NCBI RefSeq assembly: GCF_026626885.1
Contig: NZ_JAPNOA010000019.1
Span: 62,001-126,000 of the forward strand
Direction: 5' to 3'
Length of the DNA stretch: 64,000 nt
From: Parathalassolituus penaei
GTDB lineage: Bacteria > Pseudomonadota > Gammaproteobacteria > Pseudomonadales > Oceanobacteraceae
Shown: positions 46,393-55,535 of the stretch, one piece after another
How the letters are laid out: every line of letters starts with the position of its first letter
How positions within the stretch are numbered: the stretch's first letter is position 1
Translations under genes and position numbers: made by a program
The notes under the pieces: model-generated
Databases searched by the model: none
What the model saw: the letters and a program-made list of their open reading frames with translations, nothing else
Told to the model about the DNA's origin: nothing

Positions 46393-47021
46393 TGAGCTGG
46401 ATTCAGTTATCGTCGGGCCGCGGCCCGGCGGAATGTGAACGTGCCGTAGCGCTGGCCTGGCAGCGCCTGCAGCAGGAAGCGGCGGAAGCAGGACTGAGCG
46501 TGCATGCGCTGGAAATCATCAAGGGTAAAACCGGTGATTACCAATCGGTACTGGCGGCGTTTACCACCAGCGCCCTGCCCGCGAGTTTTTGCCAACGCTG
46601 GCAGGGCTCTCTGCTGTGGGTATGCCCAAGCCCGATCAGACCCGGTCATGCTCGCAAGAACTGGTTTTTCAGTGCCCATCTGTTTGATCCACAAGATGGC
46701 CATTTGCCGGAGCTGGCCGTCGTCGATGTGGAGTTCAGCAGCTGCCGCGCCTCAGGTGCCGGTGGCCAGCATGTGAATACCACCAACTCGGCGGTGCGAG
46801 CGCGACACCGACCCAGCGGGATCAGTGTCCGGATTGAAACCGAACGCAGCCAGCACGCCAACAAACGACTGGCGCTGCAACTGCTGGCACACAAACTGGC
46901 GGAGCAGCAGCAACAACAGAACCAGCAACACCAGCAGCAACGCTGGCAACAACACAACGAACTCGAACGGGGCAACCCGGTACGGGTGTTCGATGGCCCG
47001 CGCTTTTTGCCACGTAACTGA
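46392..47021 (+). CDS. prfH: peptide chain release factor homologue PrfH
   Basis: A 209-residue class-I release-factor-like protein. The catalytic GGQ lies in RASGAGGQHVNTTNSAVRA (from about residue 119), and the codon-recognition domain of RF1/RF2 is missing. The C-terminus carries a Gln-rich stretch (AEQQQQQNQQHQQQRWQQH). Together with RtcB2 it releases peptide from ribosomes with damaged 16S rRNA. The ATG overlaps the rtcB2 stop by one base; GTG 46383 would add three residues. Confidence 0.92.
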   Translation: MSWIQLSSGRGPAECERAVALAWQRLQQEAAEAGLSVHALEIIKGKTGDYQSVLAAFTTSALPASFCQRWQGSLLWVCPSPIRPGHARKNWFFSAHLFDPQDGHLPELAVVDVEFSSCRASGAGGQHVNTTNSAVRARHRPSGISVRIETERSQHANKRLALQLLAHKLAEQQQQQNQQHQQQRWQQHNELERGNPVRVFDGPRFLPRN

Positions 47022-47131
47022 CTGATTGCCAACCTGTGCTTCATCCGGTCTCGCGCCGGGTGAAGCCCGGCCACTTAGCGGCTACAATAGCGCCCTTTGA
47101 ATTCGACATTCTCTTCCACCGGTAGCTTTCC

Positions 47132-49255
47132 ATGACAAACAGCCAACGCAAGATCCTGGTCACCAGTGCCCTGCCCTACGCCAACGGCTCGATTCACCTG
47201 GGCCACCTGCTGGAGTACATCCAGACCGACATCTGGGTACGCTTCCAGAAATCCCGTGGTCATATGTGCACCTACGTGTGTGCCGACGACGCCCACGGCA
47301 CTGCGATCATGCTGCGTGCTGAGAAAGAAGGCCGCTCCCCGGAAGCCCAGATTGCGGCGGTAAAAGCCGAGCACGAAGCCGACTTCGCCGGTTTCCAGGT
47401 CGGGTTCGACAACTTCCACAGCACCCACTGTGAAGAAAACCGCATCCTCTCCGAAGAGATCTACAAAGCCTGTCGCGACAAGGGCCACATCGCGGTACGC
47501 GCCATCAAGCAGCTGTACGATCCGGTGAAAGAACTGTTCCTGGCCGACCGTTACATCAAGGGTGAATGTCCGAAGTGTGGTGCTGGCGACCAGTACGGCG
47601 ACAACTGTGAAGCCTGTGGCGCCACCTACACCCCGGCCGAACTGAAAAACCCGTACTCCACCATTTCCGGTGCCACCCCGGTGGAAAAAGAGTCCGAGCA
47701 CTACTTCTTCAAACTGCCGGACTTCCAGCAGTTCCTGCAGGAATGGACCCGCTCCGGCACCCTGCAAAACGAAATCGCCAACAAGCTGGCCGAGTGGCTG
47801 GATTCCGGCCTGCAGGAATGGGACATCTCCCGTGACGCGCCATACTTCGGCTTCGAAATTCCGGATGCGCCGAACAAGTATTTCTACGTCTGGCTCGACG
47901 CGCCTATCGGCTACATGGCCTCATTCCAGAACCTCTGCGACTCCGAAAAAGGCAAGGCGCTGGGTCTGAACTTCGATGAATACTGGCAGAAAGGCTCCAC
48001 CACCGAGCTGTACCACTTCATCGGCAAGGACATCGTCAACTTCCACGCCCTGTTCTGGCCATCCATGCTGACCGCCGCCGATTACCGCACCCCGACCGCG
48101 GTCAACGCTCACGGTTTTGTCACCGTTAACGGCGCCAAGATGTCGAAGTCTCGTGGCACCTTTATCAAGGCCCGTACCTTCCTGAACCACCTGAACCCAA
48201 GCTACCTGCGTTATTACTTCGCCGCCAAGCTGGGTGCCAGTGTTGACGACTTCGACCTCAACCTCGAAGACTTCATACAACGTGTAAACGCCGACCTGGT
48301 CAACAAACTGGTGAACATCGCCAGTCGTACCGCCAACTTCGTTGCCAGGGCCGGTGGCCAGCTGAGCACAAGCTGTGTGGAACAGGCCATGGTGCAGCAG
48401 TTCATCGACGCCGGTGAGCAGATTGCCGAGTACTACGAAGCCCGTGAATTCAGCAAGGCCATGAAAGAGATCATGGCGCTGGCCGACCGCGCCAACGAAT
48501 ACATCCAGGACAAGGCCCCGTGGGCCATGAACAAGGAAGAAGGCCGTCAGCAGGAAGTCATCGACGTCTGCTCCGTGGCCCTCAACCTGTTCCGTCAGCT
48601 GATGACCTACCTGGCACCGGTACTGCCGGAACTGGCAACCAAGACCTGCGAGTTCATGAACCTGCCATCCCTGGCCTGGGATGCCCGTCGTGAAATCCTG
48701 CTGGGCCACACCATCAACAAGTTCCAGCCAATGCTGGCACGTGCAGAAATGGACAAGGTCACCGCGATTCTGGAAGAAACCAAAGCTGAACTGGCTGCAG
48801 AAAACCCGGCTCCGGAAGCCGCTGCCAGCAAAGCCGCCGCCAAGCCGGAAGAACAGAAGAAGGACAAAAAAGCCGACAAGAACAAGGGGCCCGCCCTGCG
48901 AGAAGACGGCAGCGAAGTCATCGCCGACACCATCGAATTCCCGGACTTTGCCAAGGTCGACCTGCGCGTCGCCCGGATCGTCAAAGCCGACCACGTCGAA
49001 GGTGCCGAAAAACTGCTGCAACTGACACTGGATATCGGCAACGGCGAAACCCGTAACGTCTTCTCAGGTATCAAGGCCGCCTACAAACCGGAAGACCTCG
49101 AAGGCCGACTGACCATCATGGTCGCCAACCTGGCACCCCGTAAGATGAAATTCGGCATGTCCGAAGGCATGGTACTGGCCGCCGGTCCCGGCGGCTCTGA
49201 GATCTACCTGCTGGAACCGAACGACGGCGCCCAGCCGGGAATGCGGGTGATGTAA
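47132..49255 (+). CDS. metG: methionyl-tRNA synthetase
   Basis: A 707-residue class-I synthetase. The HIGH motif reads HLGH ([12 protein letters not shown], near residue 25), a zinc knuckle [18 protein letters not shown] is near 150, and KMSKS appears in GAKMSKSRG near 335. From about residue 600, after a Lys/Ala/Glu-rich linker, comes the EMAP/CsaA-like tRNA-binding and dimerisation domain ([21 protein letters not shown], given in parts [12 protein letters not shown] and [12 protein letters not shown]). The 3' third of this gene has a second diverged copy 2.25 kb downstream. Confidence 0.97.
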   Translation: MTNSQRKILVTSALPYANGSIHLGHLLEYIQTDIWVRFQKSRGHMCTYVCADDAHGTAIMLRAEKEGRSPEAQIAAVKAEHEADFAGFQVGFDNFHSTHCEENRILSEEIYKACRDKGHIAVRAIKQLYDPVKELFLADRYIKGECPKCGAGDQYGDNCEACGATYTPAELKNPYSTISGATPVEKESEHYFFKLPDFQQFLQEWTRSGTLQNEIANKLAEWLDSGLQEWDISRDAPYFGFEIPDAPNKYFYVWLDAPIGYMASFQNLCDSEKGKALGLNFDEYWQKGSTTELYHFIGKDIVNFHALFWPSMLTAADYRTPTAVNAHGFVTVNGAKMSKSRGTFIKARTFLNHLNPSYLRYYFAAKLGASVDDFDLNLEDFIQRVNADLVNKLVNIASRTANFVARAGGQLSTSCVEQAMVQQFIDAGEQIAEYYEAREFSKAMKEIMALADRANEYIQDKAPWAMNKEEGRQQEVIDVCSVALNLFRQLMTYLAPVLPELATKTCEFMNLPSLAWDARREILLGHTINKFQPMLARAEMDKVTAILEETKAELAAENPAPEAAASKAAAKPEEQKKDKKADKNKGPALREDGSEVIADTIEFPDFAKVDLRVARIVKADHVEGAEKLLQLTLDIGNGETRNVFSGIKAAYKPEDLEGRLTIMVANLAPRKMKFGMSEGMVLAAGPGGSEIYLLEPNDGAQPGMRVM

Positions 49256-49265
49256 GAATCAAGCT

Positions 49266-49299
49266 CCAATAAAAGCCACCGAAGAGTGGCTTTTATTGG
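49266..49299. terminator. bidirectional terminator between metG and fic
   Basis: A 14-bp perfect stem (ccaataaaagccac / gtggcttttattgg) with a 6-nt loop lies 11 bp after the metG stop and next to the fic stop. T-tracts are within the stem rather than after it. Confidence 0.7.
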
Positions 49300-49300
49300 C

Positions 49301-50641
49301 TTACACATCAGAAAGTAATTCTTTTAAATTTGGTGGAGCTACAAAAACATCTTGATTTCCGCTTTTATAGCGTTTCAATAATCCAGAACCAGACAAGGCC
49401 AGCAAATCCTTACGAGCTGTTTCATATGCAACCCCATGAGAGCTTTTATGTGTTGCGATAAAATACTCTTGACCAGGGTTTTCTAAAGCATTGCGCATCA
49501 AAAATATCTGCCTATGGTTGAATTTAGCTTTGAATTCATGACGATCCAACAGCAATAAAGTCTCTTTAATTTGCCTAGACTTGTCCGCCAGATATGAATG
49601 CAATGATTGAATTGCCTTAACGACAACATCCAGTTGAAAATCAATAAAATACGTCAGGTCATTATCGCCAACCTCAGAATATAAGTAGGCTTTCATGTAT
49701 GCCCCTGGTGATTCTTTGAGAATTTTAGATATCGATATATATTCCATCATCCAGTAGTCATTCTTAGCCATGACCCAGTAAAAAAGCGCTCTAGCAGTTC
49801 TTCCATTGCCATCGACAAAGGGATGATCATAACCAATCATAAAATGTGCTATTGCTGCCTTTACAATTGGGTGCATATACTCTCCATCCTTATCAACACT
49901 ATTGATAAAGGAGCAAAGCCTACTCAATCTATCAGGTAACTCCGAAGCTTTTGGAGGGATATGCACAGGCTTTGTGTCATCATTTCTATCAAAAACACAA
50001 ATATCATCTTCGACTTTTCTGAAAGCTCCCGGGCTATCCCCTTCATCTAAAGTCCCCCTCGTTAGAATTGAATGCAACTCAAATACCATTGATGGCGTAA
50101 TTTCTTCATTTTTCATTTCGCTAATAAATTTAAGCGCCATATGATTATTTAAAATCATCCTCTCAGATATATCTTTCGGCTCCCGACCAGACCGGATCAT
50201 CTCTTTTGCTACTCTTCGAGTTGTCGATGCTCCTTCCAATTGACTTGAGTTAATTGCTTCCTCAATGAGTGACCGTATTAAGTATGTTTTTTGTGTTTTC
50301 TCATCCTTTACGGTTTTATCCCCTTCTATTGCCCCTGTCGCATTCTCACTAATCCAAACGATCTTCTGCCATAGGGGCTCTGGCACACAATACTGCATAG
50401 GCCTGCCATCTTTATCAACAAAAGGTAATTTTTTGAAAATTTTATGACGGGCAATATAAATGCAATACCAGTATTCCTCCACTGTAAAACCTTCTGGAGG
50501 TGTCAGATGACGGAGCTTGTCCCAGTGTAAATACCTTCCTTTCCCATCACATGCGCCGATCTGGGATGTAACAATTTTCATCAGCAAGTCTGAATCTGAT
50601 GCAACACCCGCGAAGGTTGGAGGGGCCAATGGGATCTTCAT
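49301..50641 (-). CDS. fic: Fic-domain AMP-transferase (class II, self-inhibited type)
   Basis: A 446-residue Fic protein. The catalytic motif HPFVDGNGRTAR is intact near residue 272. An N-terminal SSQLEG near residue 131 fits the (S/T)xxxE(G/N) inhibitory helix, so it is autoinhibited. The C-terminal 90 residues resemble a winged helix (DRHEFKAKFNHRQIFLM). Members AMPylate proteins in signalling or defence. The ATG at 50641 follows gagaggatgt. It is clearly more AT-rich than the neighbouring genes and lies between metG and its duplicated end, so it is likely acquired. Confidence 0.9.
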   Translation of the reverse strand: MKIPLAPPTFAGVASDSDLLMKIVTSQIGACDGKGRYLHWDKLRHLTPPEGFTVEEYWYCIYIARHKIFKKLPFVDKDGRPMQYCVPEPLWQKIVWISENATGAIEGDKTVKDEKTQKTYLIRSLIEEAINSSQLEGASTTRRVAKEMIRSGREPKDISERMILNNHMALKFISEMKNEEITPSMVFELHSILTRGTLDEGDSPGAFRKVEDDICVFDRNDDTKPVHIPPKASELPDRLSRLCSFINSVDKDGEYMHPIVKAAIAHFMIGYDHPFVDGNGRTARALFYWVMAKNDYWMMEYISISKILKESPGAYMKAYLYSEVGDNDLTYFIDFQLDVVVKAIQSLHSYLADKSRQIKETLLLLDRHEFKAKFNHRQIFLMRNALENPGQEYFIATHKSSHGVAYETARKDLLALSGSGLLKRYKSGNQDVFVAPPNLKELLSDV

Positions 50642-50693
50642 ACATCCTCTCTACTACTTTTTAATTTAATAGTAGCAACAGTAGAACACTTCC

Positions 50694-51008
50694 CTAAAAA
50701 CTACAATTTTTAAAACTAGTAGTAGATTTTGATTTTCGATAGTCAGCTTTGGAAAACCGGCTTTTGATCAGCCGCCAGCGCAGCGGGTAATCGCTATCGC
50801 CTTGCGGCAGGCTGATCAGGCAATGAAAGTGATCCGGAAGCACCACCCAGCCATGAATTTGAAACGGGTGCTTTAACCGCACGTCACGAACCACTTCACG
50901 CAGTTGTTCGATATGCCGAATCAGCAGGTCATTGCCGTGGCGATGATGCAGTACGTGGGTGAAAAACCAGCAACCGCCCGGCTGCAGGATACGATGATAA
51001 CCAGACAC
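50694..51008 (-). pseudogene. truncated REP-associated tyrosine transposase, copy 1
   Basis: A 104-codon frame with a GTG start ([11 protein letters not shown]) reads [18 protein letters not shown] and WVVLPDHFHCLISLPQGD, the HUH-type (HFH) N-terminus of TnpA-REP/RAYT. It stops after RWRLIKSRFSKADYR, so the part with the nuclease tyrosine is missing. Copy 2 lies 1.75 kb away in the same orientation. It is followed upstream by a REP-like palindrome. Confidence 0.8.
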
Positions 51009-51025
51009 AAGGCTCCTTTCCCAAC

Positions 51026-51072
51026 AGGGTGTATTACGCGTTCCGCCGGGCGGCGTTCAGCTAATACACCCT
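51026..51072. repeat. REP-like palindrome
   Basis: Perfect 11-bp outer arms (agggtgtatta at 51026-51036 and taatacaccct at 51062-51072) enclose a GC-rich centre with ccgccgggcgg. This is the form of repetitive extragenic palindromes linked to RAYT transposases, and it sits directly between such a fragment and the duplicated metG end. Confidence 0.7.
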
Positions 51073-51506
51073 ACCCGGCTCCGGAAGCGGCTGCCAGCAA
51101 AGCCGACAAGAACAAGGGCCCCGGCGCGAGCCAACCAGGAAAAGAGTTGCGTGAAGACGGCACTGAAGTGATCGCCGACACCATCGAATTCCCGGACTTT
51201 GCCAAGGTCGACCTGCTCGTCGCCCGTATTGTCAAAGCCGACCACGTCGAAGGCGCCGAAAAACTGCTGCAACTGACGCTGGATATCGGCAACGGCGAAA
51301 CCCGTAACGTCTTCTCTGGCATCAAGGCCGCCTACAAACCGGAAGACCTCGAAGGCCGACTGACCATCATGGTCGCCAACCTGGCACCCCGTAAGATGAA
51401 ATTCGGTATGTCTGAAGGTATGGTACTGGCCGCCGGTCCTGGTGGCTCCGAGATCTACCTGCTGGAACCGAACGACGGTGCACAACCGGGTATGCGGGTG
51501 ATGTAA
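51073..51506 (+). pseudogene. metG: duplicated 3' end of metG
   Basis: From 51073 the sequence repeats metG 48814-49255, covering the linker and the whole tRNA-binding domain through the same stop. The copies are mostly identical, with scattered silent differences. The linker differs: part is deleted (KAAAKPEE-type stretch) and another piece is gained (GASQPGKE). One change is Arg to Leu (VDLRVARIV in met[10 protein letters not shown] here). It has no plausible own start, so it is a gene fragment, although the domain is intact and resembles free Trbp111/CsaA. Confidence 0.9.
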
Positions 51507-51513
51507 AACGAAA

Positions 51514-51537
51514 AGGCCCGGTAAAATTACCGGGCCT
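51514..51537 (+). terminator. hairpin after the duplicated metG end
   Basis: An 11-bp perfect stem (aggcccggtaa / ttaccgggcct) lies just after the fragment stop. It may be the original metG terminator displaced by the insertion. Confidence 0.5.
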
Positions 51538-51570
51538 CAGCTATTCTGGACGAATCTTAAACGCATCCTT

Positions 51571-51849
51571 TCAATCAGGGCACTTGTCGCCAGACCTCAG
51601 CGCCTCAGCGATCAATCTGGCAACTCTTGTGCTACGAACACGCTTTGTATTTCCACCGATGGCCCTGACTGACTTCAATACTTGCTCATCAGTAACAGTC
51701 ACAGCCTGAACAACCGAGTGACCTTTGGCGTCTTTAACCTCAAGAGGTTCATAGTTTGTAAAAGCAAGAGCGCTCATGCCAGTTCCCCGAACAAATTTTA
51801 TACAACGTAATGCTATCAAATCAGTCATCGTCTTGCCATCACTCGCCAT
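51571..51849 (-). CDS. small protein downstream of GNAT gene
   Basis: A protein of at most 92 residues, unknown. The ATG at 51849 overlaps the GNAT gene by 11 bp; ATG 51828 and ATG 51777 are alternatives. The C-terminal half is basic (SVRAIGGNTKRVRSTRVARLI), compatible with nucleic-acid or partner binding. Tight coupling to a GNAT acetyltransferase on a mobile segment resembles a toxin-antitoxin pair, but order and family do not match known ones. Confidence 0.55.
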   Translation of the reverse strand: MASDGKTMTDLIALRCIKFVRGTGMSALAFTNYEPLEVKDAKGHSVVQAVTVTDEQVLKSVRAIGGNTKRVRSTRVARLIAEALRSGDKCPD

Positions 51850-52369
51850 TAACGGCAACGTTTACATGATCATAGGGATAGTTTGGCCCTCCTTTGCGGA
51901 AAATCCCGATCCCGTGCCTTTCAAGATAGTCCACCAGCTCGGCACGTGGTTCCGTGATCCTCACGGATGAGGCACCGAGTCTGACCGCATAATCAGAAGC
52001 AATCTGAATAACCAGCAGTGCAAAGATCCCCTCCAGTTCCCGACAGGACTTTTTTCGCTCCAATTTGTCAATTCTGACTATATTCTTGCCTTTAGAGACT
52101 CTCCCAACAGCAAGGCCAACCAGCTCTGTTCCCAAATAGGCAGATACATCAAAATTTCTGGGCTGATAATCATTGCTAGACCTTAGAACCGCTTCCCAGT
52201 TGATGTCCGATTCCCAAGACTTCACCACCTTCTGAATGCAACCTTTACTGGCAATTTCCAAAACAATCCCAGCATCTCTCAGCCAACCAAATTCTGCACT
52301 AGCCAGAACATTCTGATAGCAGCCCCGTCGAATCGTCTGGTAATACTTGTAACGAGCAGAAAGATCCAT
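51839..52369 (-). CDS. GNAT-type acetyltransferase-like protein
   Basis: A 176-residue protein with a probable GNAT fold: VGLAVGRVSKG as the central beta-turn, GIFALLVIQIASDYAVRLGASSVRI as the helix and strand of the acetyl-CoA pocket (named by its ends GIFALLV and ASSVRI), and DYLERHGIGIFRKGG at the end. The canonical Q/RxxGxG/A is not clear, so activity is uncertain. It is co-oriented with the small gene at 51571 and lies between two truncated transposase copies. The substrate is unknown. Confidence 0.55.
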   Translation of the reverse strand: MDLSARYKYYQTIRRGCYQNVLASAEFGWLRDAGIVLEIASKGCIQKVVKSWESDINWEAVLRSSNDYQPRNFDVSAYLGTELVGLAVGRVSKGKNIVRIDKLERKKSCRELEGIFALLVIQIASDYAVRLGASSVRITEPRAELVDYLERHGIGIFRKGGPNYPYDHVNVAVNGE

Positions 52370-52482
52370 TCGTAAAAAATACCTTTAAAAACAGTGCTGA
52401 ACGAAACCCATTTACACCAATGCCAGTTGTCTTGAAGTCATATTATCAGCCTCGAAGAAATATGGTTGTGAGCGCCCTGGAA

Positions 52483-52755
52483 TTACGATGGTGTATTGGA
52501 AAACCGGCTTTTAATCAGCCGCCAGCGCAGCGGATAATCGCTATCGCCTTCTGGCAGGCTGATCAGGCAATGAAAGTGATCCGGCAACACTACCCAGCCA
52601 TGAATTTGAAACGGGTGTTTCCGGCGGACATCACGAACCGCTTCACGCAGTTGCCCGATATGCCGAACCAGCAGGTCATTGCCGTGGCGATGATGCAGTA
52701 CATGGGTGAAAAACCAGCAGCCTCCAAGCTGTCCATTGCGGTAGTAACCAACCAT
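52483..52755 (-). pseudogene. truncated REP-associated tyrosine transposase, copy 2
   Basis: The ATG at 52755 (after aaaggactct) opens a 90-codon frame, VGYYRNGQLGG then [18 protein letters not shown] and WVVLPDHFHCL, which is closely related to copy 1. It ends after RWRLIKSRFS, again before the nuclease tyrosine. Homology to copy 1 begins at the same point on the left (ttggaaaaccggctttt). It probably cannot transpose by itself. Confidence 0.8.
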
Positions 52756-52903
52756 AGAGTCCTTTCCCTGATCAGCTGATCTGAATGCCGCCGGGCGCGT
52801 GCTAGCCGCTGCATCCTGAGCACAATGATTGAGATTACAGCGACGTACGCGCCGCAACTGCGTACACTGTCTGATCTATTAGCAAAAACATGCCAGGCAC
52901 CTC

Positions 52904-53677
52904 ATGACCGACGTTTCCGATATCAACTACAAGAACAACCCGCTGCACGGGGTTGGCCTCAAGCAGATGCTGGAGGAGCTGGTGAGTCATTACGGTTTCC
53001 AGATCCTGTTTGCCTATCTGAATATCAACTGCTTCAAGACCAACCCGACCATTGATGCCAGTGTGAAGTTTCTGAAGAAGACCGATTGGGCGCGGGAGAA
53101 GGTGGAGGTGTTTTACCTGTACCGTTTCAAGAACCTGCCAAATCCGTCGTCCGAGCAGTTTAAACTGCCGCCGCGTGATCGCATCGTGCCGGCGCATCAC
53201 CAACCGCGAGAGCCGCAGGTGTTGACCCTGGAAGAGGCCGCGGAAGAGCAGGAAAAACGCGAACGCAAGGCCGCGTCCCATAACAAACGTCCGGGTCAGG
53301 GCCGTGGTTTTGGTGATCGTCAGGGCAGTCGTAACAGCCGTGATGGCAATGGTTATGGTCGCAGCAGCAACCGGGATAACAACAGCAGCCGTGATGGCAA
53401 CGGTTATGGCCGCAGCAGTACTAGCAACCGTGATGACAGCCGTTATGCGCGCTCTGATCGTAATGAGTCTGAAGGTGACAATGGCCGGGCTGCCAATGGC
53501 TGGCCAAGCAAGGCGCCTCGCAAGGAATCTTCCCGTGATTCGTCATCCCGTGGCGGAGATCGTAAACCCTGGGAATCACACGCTGAGCGTGAAGTGAAAA
53601 ATCCGCAGTACACCGCGGATGGCAAGATTGATCCGTGGGCAGCAGCCCGCAAAAAATCGGATAGTCAGGACAGCTGA
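52904..53677 (+). CDS. VF530-like domain with a long RG/N-rich tail
   Basis: A 257-residue protein. Residues 1-75 are a complete VF530/DUF2132 domain ([21 protein letters not shown], given as [13 protein letters not shown] and ELVSHYG), the size of usual family members. It goes on with a 180-residue disordered tail rich in Arg, Gly, Asn, Ser and Asp, built of repeats such as [11 protein letters not shown] and NRD. A late [19 protein letters not shown] could be a small conserved end. RG-rich tails are typical of RNA-binding or condensing proteins. Function is unknown. Confidence 0.75.
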   Translation: MTDVSDINYKNNPLHGVGLKQMLEELVSHYGFQILFAYLNINCFKTNPTIDASVKFLKKTDWAREKVEVFYLYRFKNLPNPSSEQFKLPPRDRIVPAHHQPREPQVLTLEEAAEEQEKRERKAASHNKRPGQGRGFGDRQGSRNSRDGNGYGRSSNRDNNSSRDGNGYGRSSTSNRDDSRYARSDRNESEGDNGRAANGWPSKAPRKESSRDSSSRGGDRKPWESHAEREVKNPQYTADGKIDPWAAARKKSDSQDS

Positions 53678-54636
53678 TCAGGACATACTTTTGGCCCGCA
53701 GGGTCTGGGCCTCTTTCGGAGTAAAACGAGCGCACACCGCTTGCCCACGCCCCTGCTTTTTGGCCATGTAGAGCTGGTCGTCCACAAAGGCTTGCAGTTC
53801 TTCAACACTGTTCAGCTCGGATGGACGAACCTCGGCCAACCCCACGCTGATGGATATCTGCAAGGCATCCGGCGGTACTACGCCGGATACCCGGATACCA
53901 CTGACCTTCTGCAACAGGTTTTGCACCATAATCTCGGCTTGCGCCAACGTCATACTGCCCCAGATCACTGCAAACTCATCGCCGCCAATCCGCGCGCACA
54001 AATCACCGGAACGACCGGTATAACTGCCAAGCAATCGGGCGACTTTCAACAAACTCTGATCACCGGCGATATGGCCAAAGTTGTCGTTAACCGGTTTGAA
54101 ATGATCGATATCCACCAACATCAGGCACAAGGGGTCACCGGTACGCTGACAACGACGCCATTCCCGCTGCAGGAACTCATCAAAGGCGCGACGATTGCCA
54201 ACCTGGGTCAGTGGGTCGATGGTGGCGAGTTTGAGCACTTCCTGTTCGGCCAGTTTACGCTGGGTAACATCACGATGAACGACCAGGAAAAAAGACTGGT
54301 TGGCCATTTCAAAGGCGGTTGCCCGCATGGTGAACCAGCGTTGCTGGTGAGGGTTGTGACAAGGGTAATCGATCTGGAATTCCGGAATAGTGCCGCGCAG
54401 CACATTCTGTATTCCCTGAATTACCTCATACGCCATGGGATCGCCGGACTGCACGGCTTTATCACACTCATCGAGATAATTAACCTTAGCCAGTTGGTTT
54501 CGGCACCATGATTGTCGCGGCCAAAGTTTTGCCAGCTACTGTTGACGTACAGGATGCGGCCATCGTTTTCGATGACAACAATCTGCTCAGGCAAGGCATC
54601 GAGAATCCGGTCAAGATATCCAACAATGGCATCCAT
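53678..54636 (-). pseudogene. PAS-GGDEF diguanylate cyclase, frameshifted
   Basis: The gene begins at 54636 (DAIVGYLDRILDALPEQI), a PAS-like segment, and continues in another frame from about 54486. That second part runs VNYLDECDKAVQSGDPMAYE, PAS, then GGDEF (LCARIGGDEFAVIW) and stops at 53678. Adding one A in the stretch ctaagg (minus strand, at 54484-54489) restores a normal NWLKVNYLD. So it is a one-base deletion, either a real mutation or a sequencing error. All GGDEF residues are intact. A shorter internal start would omit part of the PAS. Confidence 0.8.
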
Positions 54637-54842
54637 GTCATCGTTACTTTGTTAAAACAGTATTGAAAAGATAATTACAAACTGACGTTCAACTTTACAA
54701 GCGCCAGAAGGCAGCTTTTTGTAACTTACGATTGATTAAAGAATGTTCAACATTGGAGTGAACTGGCTATTGCCCGTCAAAGCTTACAGACTTGCCAATC
54801 ATCGTTACCAAGATCCCCAAATGACTCCAACAGGAACGTTTT

Positions 54843-55481
54843 ATGCTCGACGAATACTGCGAACGACTTGGGCCCGGCCTGTGGGCCGAACCTGTTAACG
54901 CGCTTACCAATCTGGTGTTTATCCTCGCCGCCCTGCTGTTATGGCGTTTGCTGCAGCAACAGTATCCGCAGCGACGTCCGCTGTCGCTGCGGTGGCTGAT
55001 TGTGCTGGTCGCCAGCATTGGTGTCGGCAGCGGCCTCTACCATACCTTCGCAACTCCGTGGGCAATGTGGATGGACGTGATTCCGATCCTGATCTTCCAG
55101 ATCAGCCTGCTCTGGACCTATCTGCGCCGTCTGGCCGGTTTGGGGGCTCTGGTCAGTAGCGGTTTGATGATGCTGTTTATGGCCGCCAACTATGCTTCCG
55201 GGCTGGTACCCGACTGGTTAAACGGTTCCATGATGTATGCACCGGCCATTGCTTCCGTGCTGTTATTGGGGCTTGACCATGCCCGCCGCCAGAGTTGTGA
55301 ACGCTGGTTGTTGCTGGGGGCGTTTGCCGTGTTCTGTGTGTCGTTGTTCTTCCGCACACTGGATAACCAGTGGTGTGAAATCTGGCCGCTGGGTACCCAT
55401 TTTGTCTGGCATGTTCTGAATGGTCTGGTGTTGTATCTGGCCACCCGTGCGCTGATCACAGTCCGCGGTGCATTCCAGTAA
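54843..55481 (+). CDS. ceramidase-family (CREST) membrane protein
   Basis: A 212-residue integral membrane protein with about seven helices. Family signatures are EYCERLGPGLWAEPVNALTN at the start (CE...W.EP.N..TN), VGSGLYHTFATPWA near residue 60 with the SxxYH histidine, and DNQWCEIWPLGTHFVWHVLNG near 175 with the remaining metal ligands. Eukaryotic alkaline ceramidases use zinc in this fold. The substrate in bacteria lacking sphingolipids is unknown. It starts at ATG 54843. Confidence 0.85.
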   Translation: MLDEYCERLGPGLWAEPVNALTNLVFILAALLLWRLLQQQYPQRRPLSLRWLIVLVASIGVGSGLYHTFATPWAMWMDVIPILIFQISLLWTYLRRLAGLGALVSSGLMMLFMAANYASGLVPDWLNGSMMYAPAIASVLLLGLDHARRQSCERWLLLGAFAVFCVSLFFRTLDNQWCEIWPLGTHFVWHVLNGLVLYLATRALITVRGAFQ

Positions 55482-55535
55482 GTGACCGGCTGCCATCAAT
55501 GTTATGATGCGGCCCTCTTTTTCCAGGTGATATTT

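Noticed and set aside
46752-47025. Leucine- or cysteine-rich frames opposite the end of prfH
   Set aside because: They are the reverse reading of the CAG/CAA glutamine codons in prfH.
53304-53597. Repeats considered as CRISPR or as a separate gene
   Set aside because: The repeats are in-frame codons of the VF530-like tail, without uniform spacers.
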